From: an uncultured Flavobacteriaceae bacterium
Lineage (GTDB): Bacteria > Bacteroidota > Bacteroidia > Flavobacteriales > Flavobacteriaceae
NCBI GenBank assembly: GCA_938020445.1
Contig: CALIIC010000075.1
Span: 1 to 63,422 of the forward strand
DNA length: 63,422 nt
Reading direction: 5' to 3'
Shown one piece after another: positions 36,949-44,274 of this stretch (position 1 is its first letter; every line of letters starts with the position of its first letter). A model generated the notes under the pieces. That model had not been told where the DNA came from, did not search any database, and worked only from the letters and a program-made list of their open reading frames with translations. The position numbers and the translations under genes were made by a program.

Positions 36949-38085
36949 TTGAAAGAAGTAACCAAAACATTCAAAGAACGCTTGATCGACTTTACGATGT
37001 ATTGTCGCGAAAGGCAATTTGTCTTGGGACCTCCCGAAACGCGAGATGCTTTTGAAATAGCGGAGCGTGGTTATTTTTTGGATCGGAAACTATTTCAGTA
37101 CAGCCTAAAGGCCATCTACTGTAAACGCAAAGAACATTTTGATCGTTTCGATGAGCTCTTTGATCGATTTTGGAGCCGCTATTATGAAGATAAACTAGCG
37201 CAGCGGAAGGCGGCGATCAAGCACAAAAAGAAAGAACCCGATACGGCTACCGTGATATTTTTGGGAGCAAAATTCAATGTACCCAAACCCCCTCAAAAAG
37301 AGCTTGATGCAAAGAAAACGGTCGGGGCGAACGAGAGCATTCGTTTGCGAATGACCGACTTTTCAAAGGTAAATGTAACAGATAAAGAGCGTTTGGAAGA
37401 ACTGGCGGAAGAGCTTTTTCATCAAATGAGCATGCGGTTCAAACGACGATTGCAAAATGCAAACCGAGGACAGATAGCGATTCGAAATACCATACGACAA
37501 GGTATTTCAAAAGGAGGCATGTGGCTCGATTTGGCCTATAAAAGAAAACGAAAAGAAAAGCGTAAAGTTGTTTTTATTTTAGATGTAAGTGGTTCTATGG
37601 ATACGTATAGTTATTATTTACTTCGATATGTACTGGTTTTAAAAAAGTATTTTAAAAGCCTGGAGTTTTTTACCTTTAGTACTACCTTGACCCATGTAAC
37701 TCCTATGTTACGTTCCAATAATGAACAACAAATTTTAAAGGAGGTCGGCAAAAATGTACATTCATGGTCTAGCGGCACTAAAATTGGGGGGTCGTTAACA
37801 GAGTTTCTGAGTAGTTACGGTAGCAAGTTTCTGAGTCAGAAACATATCGTAGTTATTCTCAGTGATGGACTCGAAACCGGTAGTGTAACCCAATTAAAGG
37901 AAGCAGTGCGTACCATACGACGTAAATGTAAAACGCTTGTTTGGTTGAATCCGTTAAAGGGCATGCAAGGTTATCAACCCATTCAAAAAGGTATGGTGAA
38001 CGTACTACCGCATTTAGATGCTTTTGAATCGGCGCATAACTTGGATAGTTTATTAAAATTGGAAAAATTGTTGATGGATGTTTAA
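36949..38085 (+). CDS. coxE: CoxE-type VWA-domain protein
   Basis: 378 residues from a TTG at 36949; the first in-frame ATG is 16 codons later and would remove conserved-looking sequence. The C-terminal VWA domain has a MIDAS motif DVSGSMD (in VVFILDVSGSMDTYSYYLL) and VILSDGLETG. In Oligotropha, CoxE works with CoxD and CoxF in completing the CODH active site, with copper insertion proposed. Directly preceded by eight CATCTAA repeats. Overlaps the XdhC-YHS gene by 8 bp. Confidence 0.9.
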   Translation: MKEVTKTFKERLIDFTMYCRERQFVLGPPETRDAFEIAERGYFLDRKLFQYSLKAIYCKRKEHFDRFDELFDRFWSRYYEDKLAQRKAAIKHKKKEPDTATVIFLGAKFNVPKPPQKELDAKKTVGANESIRLRMTDFSKVNVTDKERLEELAEELFHQMSMRFKRRLQNANRGQIAIRNTIRQGISKGGMWLDLAYKRKRKEKRKVVFILDVSGSMDTYSYYLLRYVLVLKKYFKSLEFFTFSTTLTHVTPMLRSNNEQQILKEVGKNVHSWSSGTKIGGSLTEFLSSYGSKFLSQKHIVVILSDGLETGSVTQLKEAVRTIRRKCKTLVWLNPLKGMQGYQPIQKGMVNVLPHLDAFESAHNLDSLLKLEKLLMDV

Positions 38086-39091
38086 CGAACTCGCTTTACA
38101 AATAGAAAAACAATTGGCCCAAGGGTCTAATTTTGCTATTGCCCAGGTAGTTGACCGCATTGCCCCCAGTTCAGGTAAAGTAGGGGATAAGGCCTTGATT
38201 TTAGAATCTGGTGAATTGATCGGTTGGATCGGAGGCGGTTGTGTCCGGGGCATTGTGATTAAGGAAGCCATTGAAGTAATTAAAACAAAACGCTATAGAC
38301 GCGTACGAATCTCACCCGAAGGCGGTACCCGGGAAACCGCGAATTATAAAGAATATGTTATGTCTTGTCAGAGCAAAGGAACCTTGGAAGTAATGATCGA
38401 ACCTGTACTCCCACAACCCGAACTTGTGTTGGTCGGCAAAAGCAATATCGCACGGAAACTATCGCAGTTGGCGGCAGCCGCGGATTTTCGGGTAACGGTC
38501 ATGGCAAATGCAATAGATCATCAAATGTTCCCAACGGCTTATAGGGTTGCGAACGAGGTTGATTTTTCAGCACTAAAAAATAGCACCAATACTTATATCA
38601 TTGTGACTACACAAGGTGAAAATGATGATGTTTCGGTAAAAAAGGCCTTAGAAACATCGGTACGTTATGTGGGCTTTGTAGCGAGCAAAAAAAAGGCCGA
38701 AGATATGAGAACGTATCTAACATCTGCTGGACTTCCCAAAGCTCGTGTAGCGGAGTTAAAGAGCCCTGTTGGCTTAGATATCAATGCGAAATTGGCAAGT
38801 GAAGTGGCCATTAGCATTTTGGCAGAAGTAATTGATCATTTCCGCAATGGGAATGCGGTGGCAAATATGCCGGTTCACCAAGAGAACGCACCGATCCCCG
38901 TGGAAGCTGCGCCAAGCCCCTCCGAAACTAAGTTTGCCGAGGAATATTACATCAACCCCGTATGCCAAGTCCCCGTATCCAAAAGCAACCCAAAACATAT
39001 TGTAGAATACCAAGGGGAAAAGGTATACTTCTGCTGTGACGGCTGTAAGGTGAGTTTTGAAAAGAATCCAGGACAGTATATGAAAAGCTAA
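38078..39091 (+). CDS. coxF: CoxF/XdhC-family protein fused to a C-terminal YHS metal-binding domain
   Basis: 337 residues. Residues ~1-100 are XdhC_CoxI-like (VDRIAPSSGKVGDKALILESGELIGWIGGGCVRG); ~105-260 are the Rossmann part (ELVLVGKSNIARKLSQLAAAADF, GLDINAKLASEVAISILAEV). A Pro/Ala-rich linker (~262-285) leads to a YHS/TRASH domain with Cys in NPVCQVPV and a FCCDGC motif. YHS domains bind soft metals, copper among them. CODH needs copper, so a copper-delivery role is attractive (inference). Last gene of coxMSLGDEF, coupled to coxE by an 8-bp overlap. Confidence 0.88.
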   Translation: MFNELALQIEKQLAQGSNFAIAQVVDRIAPSSGKVGDKALILESGELIGWIGGGCVRGIVIKEAIEVIKTKRYRRVRISPEGGTRETANYKEYVMSCQSKGTLEVMIEPVLPQPELVLVGKSNIARKLSQLAAAADFRVTVMANAIDHQMFPTAYRVANEVDFSALKNSTNTYIIVTTQGENDDVSVKKALETSVRYVGFVASKKKAEDMRTYLTSAGLPKARVAELKSPVGLDINAKLASEVAISILAEVIDHFRNGNAVANMPVHQENAPIPVEAAPSPSETKFAEEYYINPVCQVPVSKSNPKHIVEYQGEKVYFCCDGCKVSFEKNPGQYMKS

Positions 39092-39237
39092 CTTCAAATT
39101 TTAGTGAATAGCAATACGTATTGAACGAAGTTTTTGCATCGTTAATTTTTAACCAGTCTATTTCTTTTTATAAGGGCAATTGGTTGCCTTAGGCGCCCTT
39201 ACATGCTAAACGTACTAAAATATTTAATTTAAAAAAG

Positions 39238-39828
39238 ATGGCGGGAAAGGAAGAGAAAAAAGCAGAAAAAAAAGAGCGGAAAGCCAAAAAAGAAGCAAAG
39301 AAAAAAGCGAAGAAGGAGGCGAAAAAAGAGAAGAAAGAACGAAAGAGAAAACGTTCCGAAAGTATTCCACAGGAGTCTGATTTTACAGGATTGACCCAGC
39401 CTCTAAATGAATCAAAAAAGAGAAAAAAAATAGATAATCCTATTCTAGGAAGTAACCCACTCGCAAATGTTTTAGGCGCTTGGTTGGATGCCAATACTAC
39501 TATGGAATTTAGGGCCAAACACATTGCGTTTGATGAAGGGTCCGGGGTTAAAATCCGTCAAGGAGCTGTGGGAAGTTCAACGGTACTTATTCTAGATTCC
39601 AAATCAAATCTTGATTCGATTCTAAATCTGAAGTTAAAAAAAAGTATGGATCACACATTATCTGTGGATAATATGATTATTTCAGGTACAACTACATGGC
39701 AACGTGGCTCGGGAACGGTTACTCTTAGAACCAATGGAGAAGGTCAGTTATATCATCTTCACGCCAGTAAAATGGCCAATGTGCTTGAAACCAAACCGGT
39801 GTTTAAAGGGCGTAAAACTAAATTTTAA
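39238..39828 (+). CDS. Hypothetical protein with lysine-rich coiled N-terminus
   Basis: 196 residues, no signal peptide. Residues 3-42 are almost only Lys, Glu, Ala and Arg, a charged single helix. The C-terminal ~110 residues (FRAKHIAFDEGSGVKIRQGAVGSSTVLILDS) look like a small beta-rich domain that I cannot name. Transcribed in the same direction as the cox operon but 146 bp behind it, at the start of the accessory block with the ankyrin genes. The charged N-terminus could bind nucleic acid or membrane; this is speculation. Confidence 0.6.
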   Translation: MAGKEEKKAEKKERKAKKEAKKKAKKEAKKEKKERKRKRSESIPQESDFTGLTQPLNESKKRKKIDNPILGSNPLANVLGAWLDANTTMEFRAKHIAFDEGSGVKIRQGAVGSSTVLILDSKSNLDSILNLKLKKSMDHTLSVDNMIISGTTTWQRGSGTVTLRTNGEGQLYHLHASKMANVLETKPVFKGRKTKF

Positions 39829-39880
39829 TAGTCAATAAAGAATAAACCCCGAGTAGTTGGATAATTTCTCTGTTTGTTTC

Positions 39881-39894
39881 TTGATTTGAATCAA
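39881..39894. promoter_or_regulatory. Perfect FNR/CRP-type box upstream of membrane protein gene
   Basis: TTGATTTGAATCAA fits the FNR-family consensus TTGAT-N4-ATCAA at all ten fixed positions and is flanked by C and G, which extend the symmetry by one base pair. It lies 57 bp before the ATG at 39951. Confidence 0.5.
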
Positions 39895-39950
39895 GTGCCG
39901 TTTTTCAGCAATCCATTGACCTTTGTTGTTTTGAACCAAATATCAAATCA

Positions 39951-40586
39951 ATGGATACTAATTTTTACAGAAGCACAGGATTTTCTCTTATCCTAAGCTC
40001 AATACTGGCGATTTTAACAATGGTATTGCACCCTTCGGGTGGCGGTATTGAACATATTATTAAAATAGCCGCACCCCTACAGGTTACCCATTCGTTGGCA
40101 ATTTTTTGTCTGCCGTTTATCCTCTTTGGCTTTTACGGGCTAACCCATAGGCTTTTAGGTTCATGGAAATTTGCTGTGCTAGCTTTTATCATTATGTCAT
40201 TTGGACTTTTTGCGGCAATGCTAGCAGCACTTTTTAATGGCTTGGTAGTACCGTATTTCTTAAGCCAAAATGCAGGTCAAGTAGAACAGAACGAACCCTT
40301 TATCAATCTCATCTTAAGTTATGGGTTTGCAATAAATAAGGCGTTGGATTATGTTTTCATTGTTGCATTTTGTTCTTCTATTGTTATTTATTCCTTAAAA
40401 ATCATGAGATCCAAAAAATTTGCCTGGTGGATTGGCTACCTCGGAATAGCTATTGCTCTTTTTGCAATCATAGGGTGGGCTTCCGATTTTGTTTTTACCA
40501 GCCTTTGGGGTTTTAGAATAGTTGTTTTCAGCATCTCGGGTTGGATTTTAGCCTCCGGAATAGCATTGATCCGGTTAAAAAAGTAA
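39951..40586 (+). CDS. Polytopic membrane protein of unknown function
   Basis: 211 residues with about six transmembrane helices (FSLILSSILAILTMVL, THSLAIFCLPFILFGFYGL, AVLAFIIMSFGLFAAMLAALF, YVFIVAFCSSIVIYSL, WWIGYLGIAIALFAIIGW, GFRIVVFSISGWILASGIALI). A histidine-containing loop (HPSGGGIEH) follows the first helix. No family recognised; architecture is that of DUF4386-like small membrane proteins. An FNR-type box upstream suggests oxygen- or redox-responsive expression. Confidence 0.7.
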   Translation: MDTNFYRSTGFSLILSSILAILTMVLHPSGGGIEHIIKIAAPLQVTHSLAIFCLPFILFGFYGLTHRLLGSWKFAVLAFIIMSFGLFAAMLAALFNGLVVPYFLSQNAGQVEQNEPFINLILSYGFAINKALDYVFIVAFCSSIVIYSLKIMRSKKFAWWIGYLGIAIALFAIIGWASDFVFTSLWGFRIVVFSISGWILASGIALIRLKK

Positions 40587-40696
40587 TTTTTTTGAACGAA
40601 GAAAAATTAAAAACGATTTAAAAGAATACCTAATATGGTTGGGCTAGGGTATTGTTTATCTGACATTAGGATACTTTGAAAAATCAATTGTATTAC

Positions 40697-40790
40697 GATT
40701 TCCTCTTAATTTTTTATGTCATCCAAGAAGATTTTCACCAGTCATTGGGGGTATTTGGTGTTTTGAGATACTTATTAAGTGATAATTGAG
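40697..40790 (+). repeat. Upstream repeat, copy 1 (before first ankyrin gene)
   Basis: About 90 bp alignable with 41807-41899. Shared blocks include CCTCTT, ATGTCAT, AAGAA, ACCAGT, ATTGGGGG and TAAGTGAT. The intergenic region 40587-40964 holds nothing else recognisable. Confidence 0.75.
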
Positions 40791-40964
40791 TACGTATTGT
40801 TTATGAAGCATCATGTTAATATAAATGAAAATGATGAAAACAGTGAATTTTTAAATCTTCCTGGTAAAACCTAAAAAAATAAGATGTCGCAAGGGGCCGT
40901 GTTTGAAAGACAAAAGGTAGTTGGCGCCCAGTAGGGTGTATAATTAAAATAAAAAGCGAAACAT

Positions 40965-41528
40965 ATGAATGATGAACAACAGGAAAGACTGAACACGAGA
41001 CTACAAAAAGCAATACAAACAAATAATAAAAAAGCAGCAGAGGAATTGCTAAATAAAGGGGCGGATAAAAATATAATTATCGATAAAGAATCTAATTTTT
41101 TGATTAACTCAGTGATTAGTGGTTCTTCTGAAATGGCTGCTTTTCTTATAGAGAATGGGGCAAATGTAAACCAAAAAGATCAAATGAACCGAACGCCGCT
41201 GCACTATGTACGTGATAAAAATATGGCTAAAATTTTGTTGAATGCCGGAGCGGATGTAACAGCACAAGATTCTAATAAAAAAACACCTACCATGAGAGCG
41301 GATGAACGAGGTAAGGTTGAAGTCGCCAAAGTGATAGAAGAAAAAGGGAATGAACAACAACAAAATAAGGTCGATACCAATGATTTAAAACCAAAAGGCA
41401 TACGTAGTTTAATGGCTTTTGCCAAACCATTAAACTTTAATTTAAAGAAGGTTGCGCCGGCTACCAAGGAACCGGAAAAAAATAGGGTGCAACAGAGCAA
41501 AAAGAAGAATAATGGAAGAAAGATGTGA
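40965..41528 (+). CDS. Ankyrin-repeat protein 1
   Basis: 187 residues, no signal peptide. Ankyrin repeats: LLNKGADKN, then FLIENGANVNQKDQMNRTPLHYV, then ILLNAGADVTAQDSNKKTP, about four units over residues 10-125. The C-terminal ~60 residues are Lys-rich (LNFNLKKVAPATKEPEKN... ending NNGRKM). N-terminus (MNDEQQERLNTRLQKAIQ) and both flanks are homologous to ankyrin protein 2, so the two arose by duplication. Function unknown; likely cytoplasmic protein-protein binding unless exported by a signal-less secretion system. Confidence 0.85.
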   Translation: MNDEQQERLNTRLQKAIQTNNKKAAEELLNKGADKNIIIDKESNFLINSVISGSSEMAAFLIENGANVNQKDQMNRTPLHYVRDKNMAKILLNAGADVTAQDSNKKTPTMRADERGKVEVAKVIEEKGNEQQQNKVDTNDLKPKGIRSLMAFAKPLNFNLKKVAPATKEPEKNRVQQSKKKNNGRKM

Positions 41529-41806
41529 TAGTAGTAGTATGAATTGTTGCATTAGAAAAACAACTATAATAAAGCAAGTATTTGTAACGATAGAATTGCG
41601 CAAAAGGTTCTAGGGAAAAACTAGTATAACGCTATATTGGGTTAAGATATACATTGTCAAAAAGATATTGCCCTACATTGTGAGAGCGGTACGCCTCCAA
41701 ATTTTCTGTCCTTAACAGTCTTTTTATTTTTATAATAGCCTGGTATATCATAAAACCACCTCAACCGGTATTGTTACAATTGAGATAGGCAAAGGTGAAA
41801 TGCTCC

Positions 41807-41899
41807 GAATCTCCTCTTTTTTTTCATGTCATTTAAGAATGTTCTTACCAGTAATTGGGGGCAAATAGTATTTTGGCGTACCTAGTAAGTGATGATTAC
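41807..41899 (+). repeat. Upstream repeat, copy 2 (before second ankyrin gene)
   Basis: Homologous to 40697-40790 and ends 34 bp before the ATG of ankyrin gene 2, whereas copy 1 ends 174 bp before gene 1. The preceding stretch from 41529 (405-bp intergenic region in total) begins with the duplicated 3' flank and holds no gene I can support. Confidence 0.75.
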
Positions 41900-41933
41900 C
41901 TGAATTTCACAACCCCACAAGAAGAAATAATGT

Positions 41934-42785
41934 ATGACACAAGACCAACAAAAGAAACTAGATAAACAACTGTATCAAGCTGCCGGTAAAGGAAATGTTG
42001 ATACTGTTAAGAAACTAATAGATAAGGGTGCAGATATAACGAAAGAAAACGCTGCAGGAGTAACTCCTTTGGACAATGCAAAGAATACTCGCCAACAGAA
42101 TATGGTCGAATTCCTTCAAAAGGAACTGAATAAACAATTATTTATAGCAGTAAGTGAAGGACAAATTGCCAAGGTAAAGACGCTAATAGATAAAGGGGCA
42201 GATATTACGCAAGAAAACGCTGCGGGAGTAACTCCTTTGGATACTGCAAAGAAAACTGGGCAAAAAGATCTGGTCACATACCTAAGAAATGAACTCGTTC
42301 AAGTGAGGGAAGAGCAATTTAATCAGAAACAACTGTTTAAAGCAGTAAGTAAAGGAGAAAAAGGCAAGGTAAATAAGCTAATAGATAGGGGTGTAGATAT
42401 AACGAAAGCCAATACGGCAGGTGCTACCGTTCTGCATATAGCAGCGATGAATGAACAAGTGGGAATGCTTAAATTCCTTTTGCGTAAGTTCAAGAAAAAG
42501 GGTTTGGATTCGAAGATGGTAAATCAAAAAAATAATGTTGGTGAGCTTCCAAGTAAATATTCCGATAATCCCAATATAAGGGATATGTTGGTTCCTCTCG
42601 AAGAAAAAACAGCTATAAAAGTAGCAACAAAAAGAGATAAGTTGAAGGCTTTTTTGACGCCAAAGTCTACTGGTCGCCCAAATGCTGCAGCGATAAGTAA
42701 AGTTGGCCCAACTGCCACCGAAACCTTGGGAGCAAGAAGGATGTCATTGAGTAAAGAGAAGAGCAATGGCAGAGCGATGCGGTAG
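41934..42785 (+). CDS. Ankyrin-repeat protein 2
   Basis: 283 residues, no signal peptide. Three near-identical internal modules, each LxxAxxKGxxxxVKxLIDKGADITxENAAGVTPLDxAK, at about residues 12-50, 65-105 and 120-160, then a further ankyrin unit (ATVLHIAAMNEQVGMLKFLLRKF). Near identity of modules 1 and 2 indicates recent internal duplication. A basic C-terminal tail ends EKSNGRAMR, echoing NNGRKM of protein 1. Paralog of protein 1. Confidence 0.85.
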   Translation: MTQDQQKKLDKQLYQAAGKGNVDTVKKLIDKGADITKENAAGVTPLDNAKNTRQQNMVEFLQKELNKQLFIAVSEGQIAKVKTLIDKGADITQENAAGVTPLDTAKKTGQKDLVTYLRNELVQVREEQFNQKQLFKAVSKGEKGKVNKLIDRGVDITKANTAGATVLHIAAMNEQVGMLKFLLRKFKKKGLDSKMVNQKNNVGELPSKYSDNPNIRDMLVPLEEKTAIKVATKRDKLKAFLTPKSTGRPNAAAISKVGPTATETLGARRMSLSKEKSNGRAMR

Positions 42786-42892
42786 AAGTATCATGAATTG
42801 TAGTATGGGAAATAGAACTATAAAAAGTTGGTTTTTGAAAATTGTATGTCTCTAAAAATATAAGATGGGCTTAGTATTTTAAAAATAATGAT

Positions 42893-44029
42893 ATGAGTTT
42901 ATTTCAAGCAATAGAGCATGGAGATGTAAACAGTGTAAGAGCCTTGATACAAAGCGGAGTTAACGTAAACCAAAGAGAACCTCACATTGGTCGTCTATCA
43001 TATGGCCAAACGCCTTTGCATCTAGCGGTAAAACAAGGCGATGTACCCATAGTTCAAGAATTATTGGGTAACGGGGCAAATGTGAACATACTAAATCTTG
43101 AAGGGGAAGCACCACTGCATATAACATCAAGTGCAGATATTGTCCAACTTCTTGCTAAGAAAGGGGCCGATGTACATATTTTAAACTTCCAAGGGCAATC
43201 ACCATTACATAAAGCAGCTGCCAGGGGCAATATTGAAACCGCGACGTCTCTTATAAGTAGTGGTGCCAATGTGAACCTAAAAAGCACTTCGTCTGGCGCT
43301 ACTCCTTTGCTTCATGCAATAACGGGGGGGCGTGGCACCACATTTCCAGTGCCGCAACCCCGACCGCAGCAAGCTGCTCAACCTGCAAATCCCGGTATTG
43401 GACCTTTTAACCCAGTAGCTGCCGCCCCCATAATAGATAATGTAGCTGACGGGTACATTATAGCGGTCAATCCAGTAGATATCCCAATTTTACGCCCTGG
43501 AGGTATAGGAGGTGAACCAATGAATAGGGAAGTTGCAATTCCATTTAATGCAGAATGGCTTGCCCTTGCCGCTAACAACTTGGACCAATTTGGCGTGGAG
43601 GATAGGGATAAAATGGTAAAGCTTCTGGTGAACAAGGGTGCAGATATTAGCATACAAGATAATAATGGAAATACCCCGCTACATGAAGCAGTAACAAAGG
43701 TCGAAACTAAATCGGCCAAGTTTTTGATGGATCACAAAGACGCTGCTTTAGAGGCTCCGAATGCCATGGGGAACACCCCTTTGGAGATTATTAACAGCAA
43801 AGGGGACGAAGGAAAGGAGCTAAAAGATTATTTGGAAGAAAAATTTGCAGGCATGGACCTCCAGAAAATTTTGACAGGAAACACTGAAAAAATAGAGGCT
43901 AACAAATTACTGGCTTTAACCGTGGCCATGAATCAACATTACGGTCTTCCTATTCTGAAACCGGTAAAAAGTACAAAGAAACAAGCCCTAAATACGAACC
44001 AAGGTAGGAAAGGAAAACTGAGCCAATAA
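42893..44029 (+). CDS. Ankyrin-repeat protein 3
   Basis: 378 residues, no signal peptide. Good ankyrin units near the N-terminus (ALIQSGVNVNQREP, GQTPLHLAVKQGDVPIVQELLGNGANVN, GEAPLHI, GQSPLHKAAARGNIETATSLISSGANVN). A Pro/Gly/Ala-rich insertion (~145-210, PVPQPRPQQAAQPANPG) interrupts the array. Two more units follow (LLVNKGADISIQDNNGNTPLHEAV, FLMDHKDAALEAPNAMGNTPLEI). Basic tail ending GRKGKLSQ. Lies 107 bp behind protein 2, whose 3' flank resembles that of protein 1. Confidence 0.85.
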   Translation: MSLFQAIEHGDVNSVRALIQSGVNVNQREPHIGRLSYGQTPLHLAVKQGDVPIVQELLGNGANVNILNLEGEAPLHITSSADIVQLLAKKGADVHILNFQGQSPLHKAAARGNIETATSLISSGANVNLKSTSSGATPLLHAITGGRGTTFPVPQPRPQQAAQPANPGIGPFNPVAAAPIIDNVADGYIIAVNPVDIPILRPGGIGGEPMNREVAIPFNAEWLALAANNLDQFGVEDRDKMVKLLVNKGADISIQDNNGNTPLHEAVTKVETKSAKFLMDHKDAALEAPNAMGNTPLEIINSKGDEGKELKDYLEEKFAGMDLQKILTGNTEKIEANKLLALTVAMNQHYGLPILKPVKSTKKQALNTNQGRKGKLSQ

Positions 44030-44044
44030 CATTTTATTGTGAAG

Positions 44045-44182
44045 ATGAAAGTGGTAGTTCTGGTAAAAACATCTTTCTATACTTGTGTTGGGGAGCTGTT
44101 GAAAAATATGAATTTACCTTCCGAAGGAATTAAAAAAGCACAAATAGAAAACCAAGTAGGTAAGGTAGCAATGTGGAGGTGA
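44045..44182 (+). CDS. Possible 45-residue ORF between ankyrin gene 3 and the 32-residue-repeat gene
   Basis: ATG frame beginning MKVVVLVKTSFYTCVGELL and ending QVGKVAMWR. No homolog in the window, no membrane helix; may be a gene remnant or chance. Included because it fills most of a 245-bp gap on the coding strand. Confidence 0.25.
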   Translation: MKVVVLVKTSFYTCVGELLKNMNLPSEGIKKAQIENQVGKVAMWR

Positions 44183-44235
44183 AATGAATGACAATCTCAG
44201 TTACACGGCTCTATTGTCCAATGAGGTTTATTTTT

Positions 44236-44248
44236 TGTAACGGTTACA
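44236..44248. promoter_or_regulatory. Palindrome before the 32-residue-repeat gene
   Basis: TGTAAC-G-GTTACA, perfect 6-bp half-sites, 26 bp before the ATG at 44275. Operator-like; the regulator is unknown. Confidence 0.35.
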
Positions 44249-44274
44249 GATAATAACAAACCAATCATTTTTGA

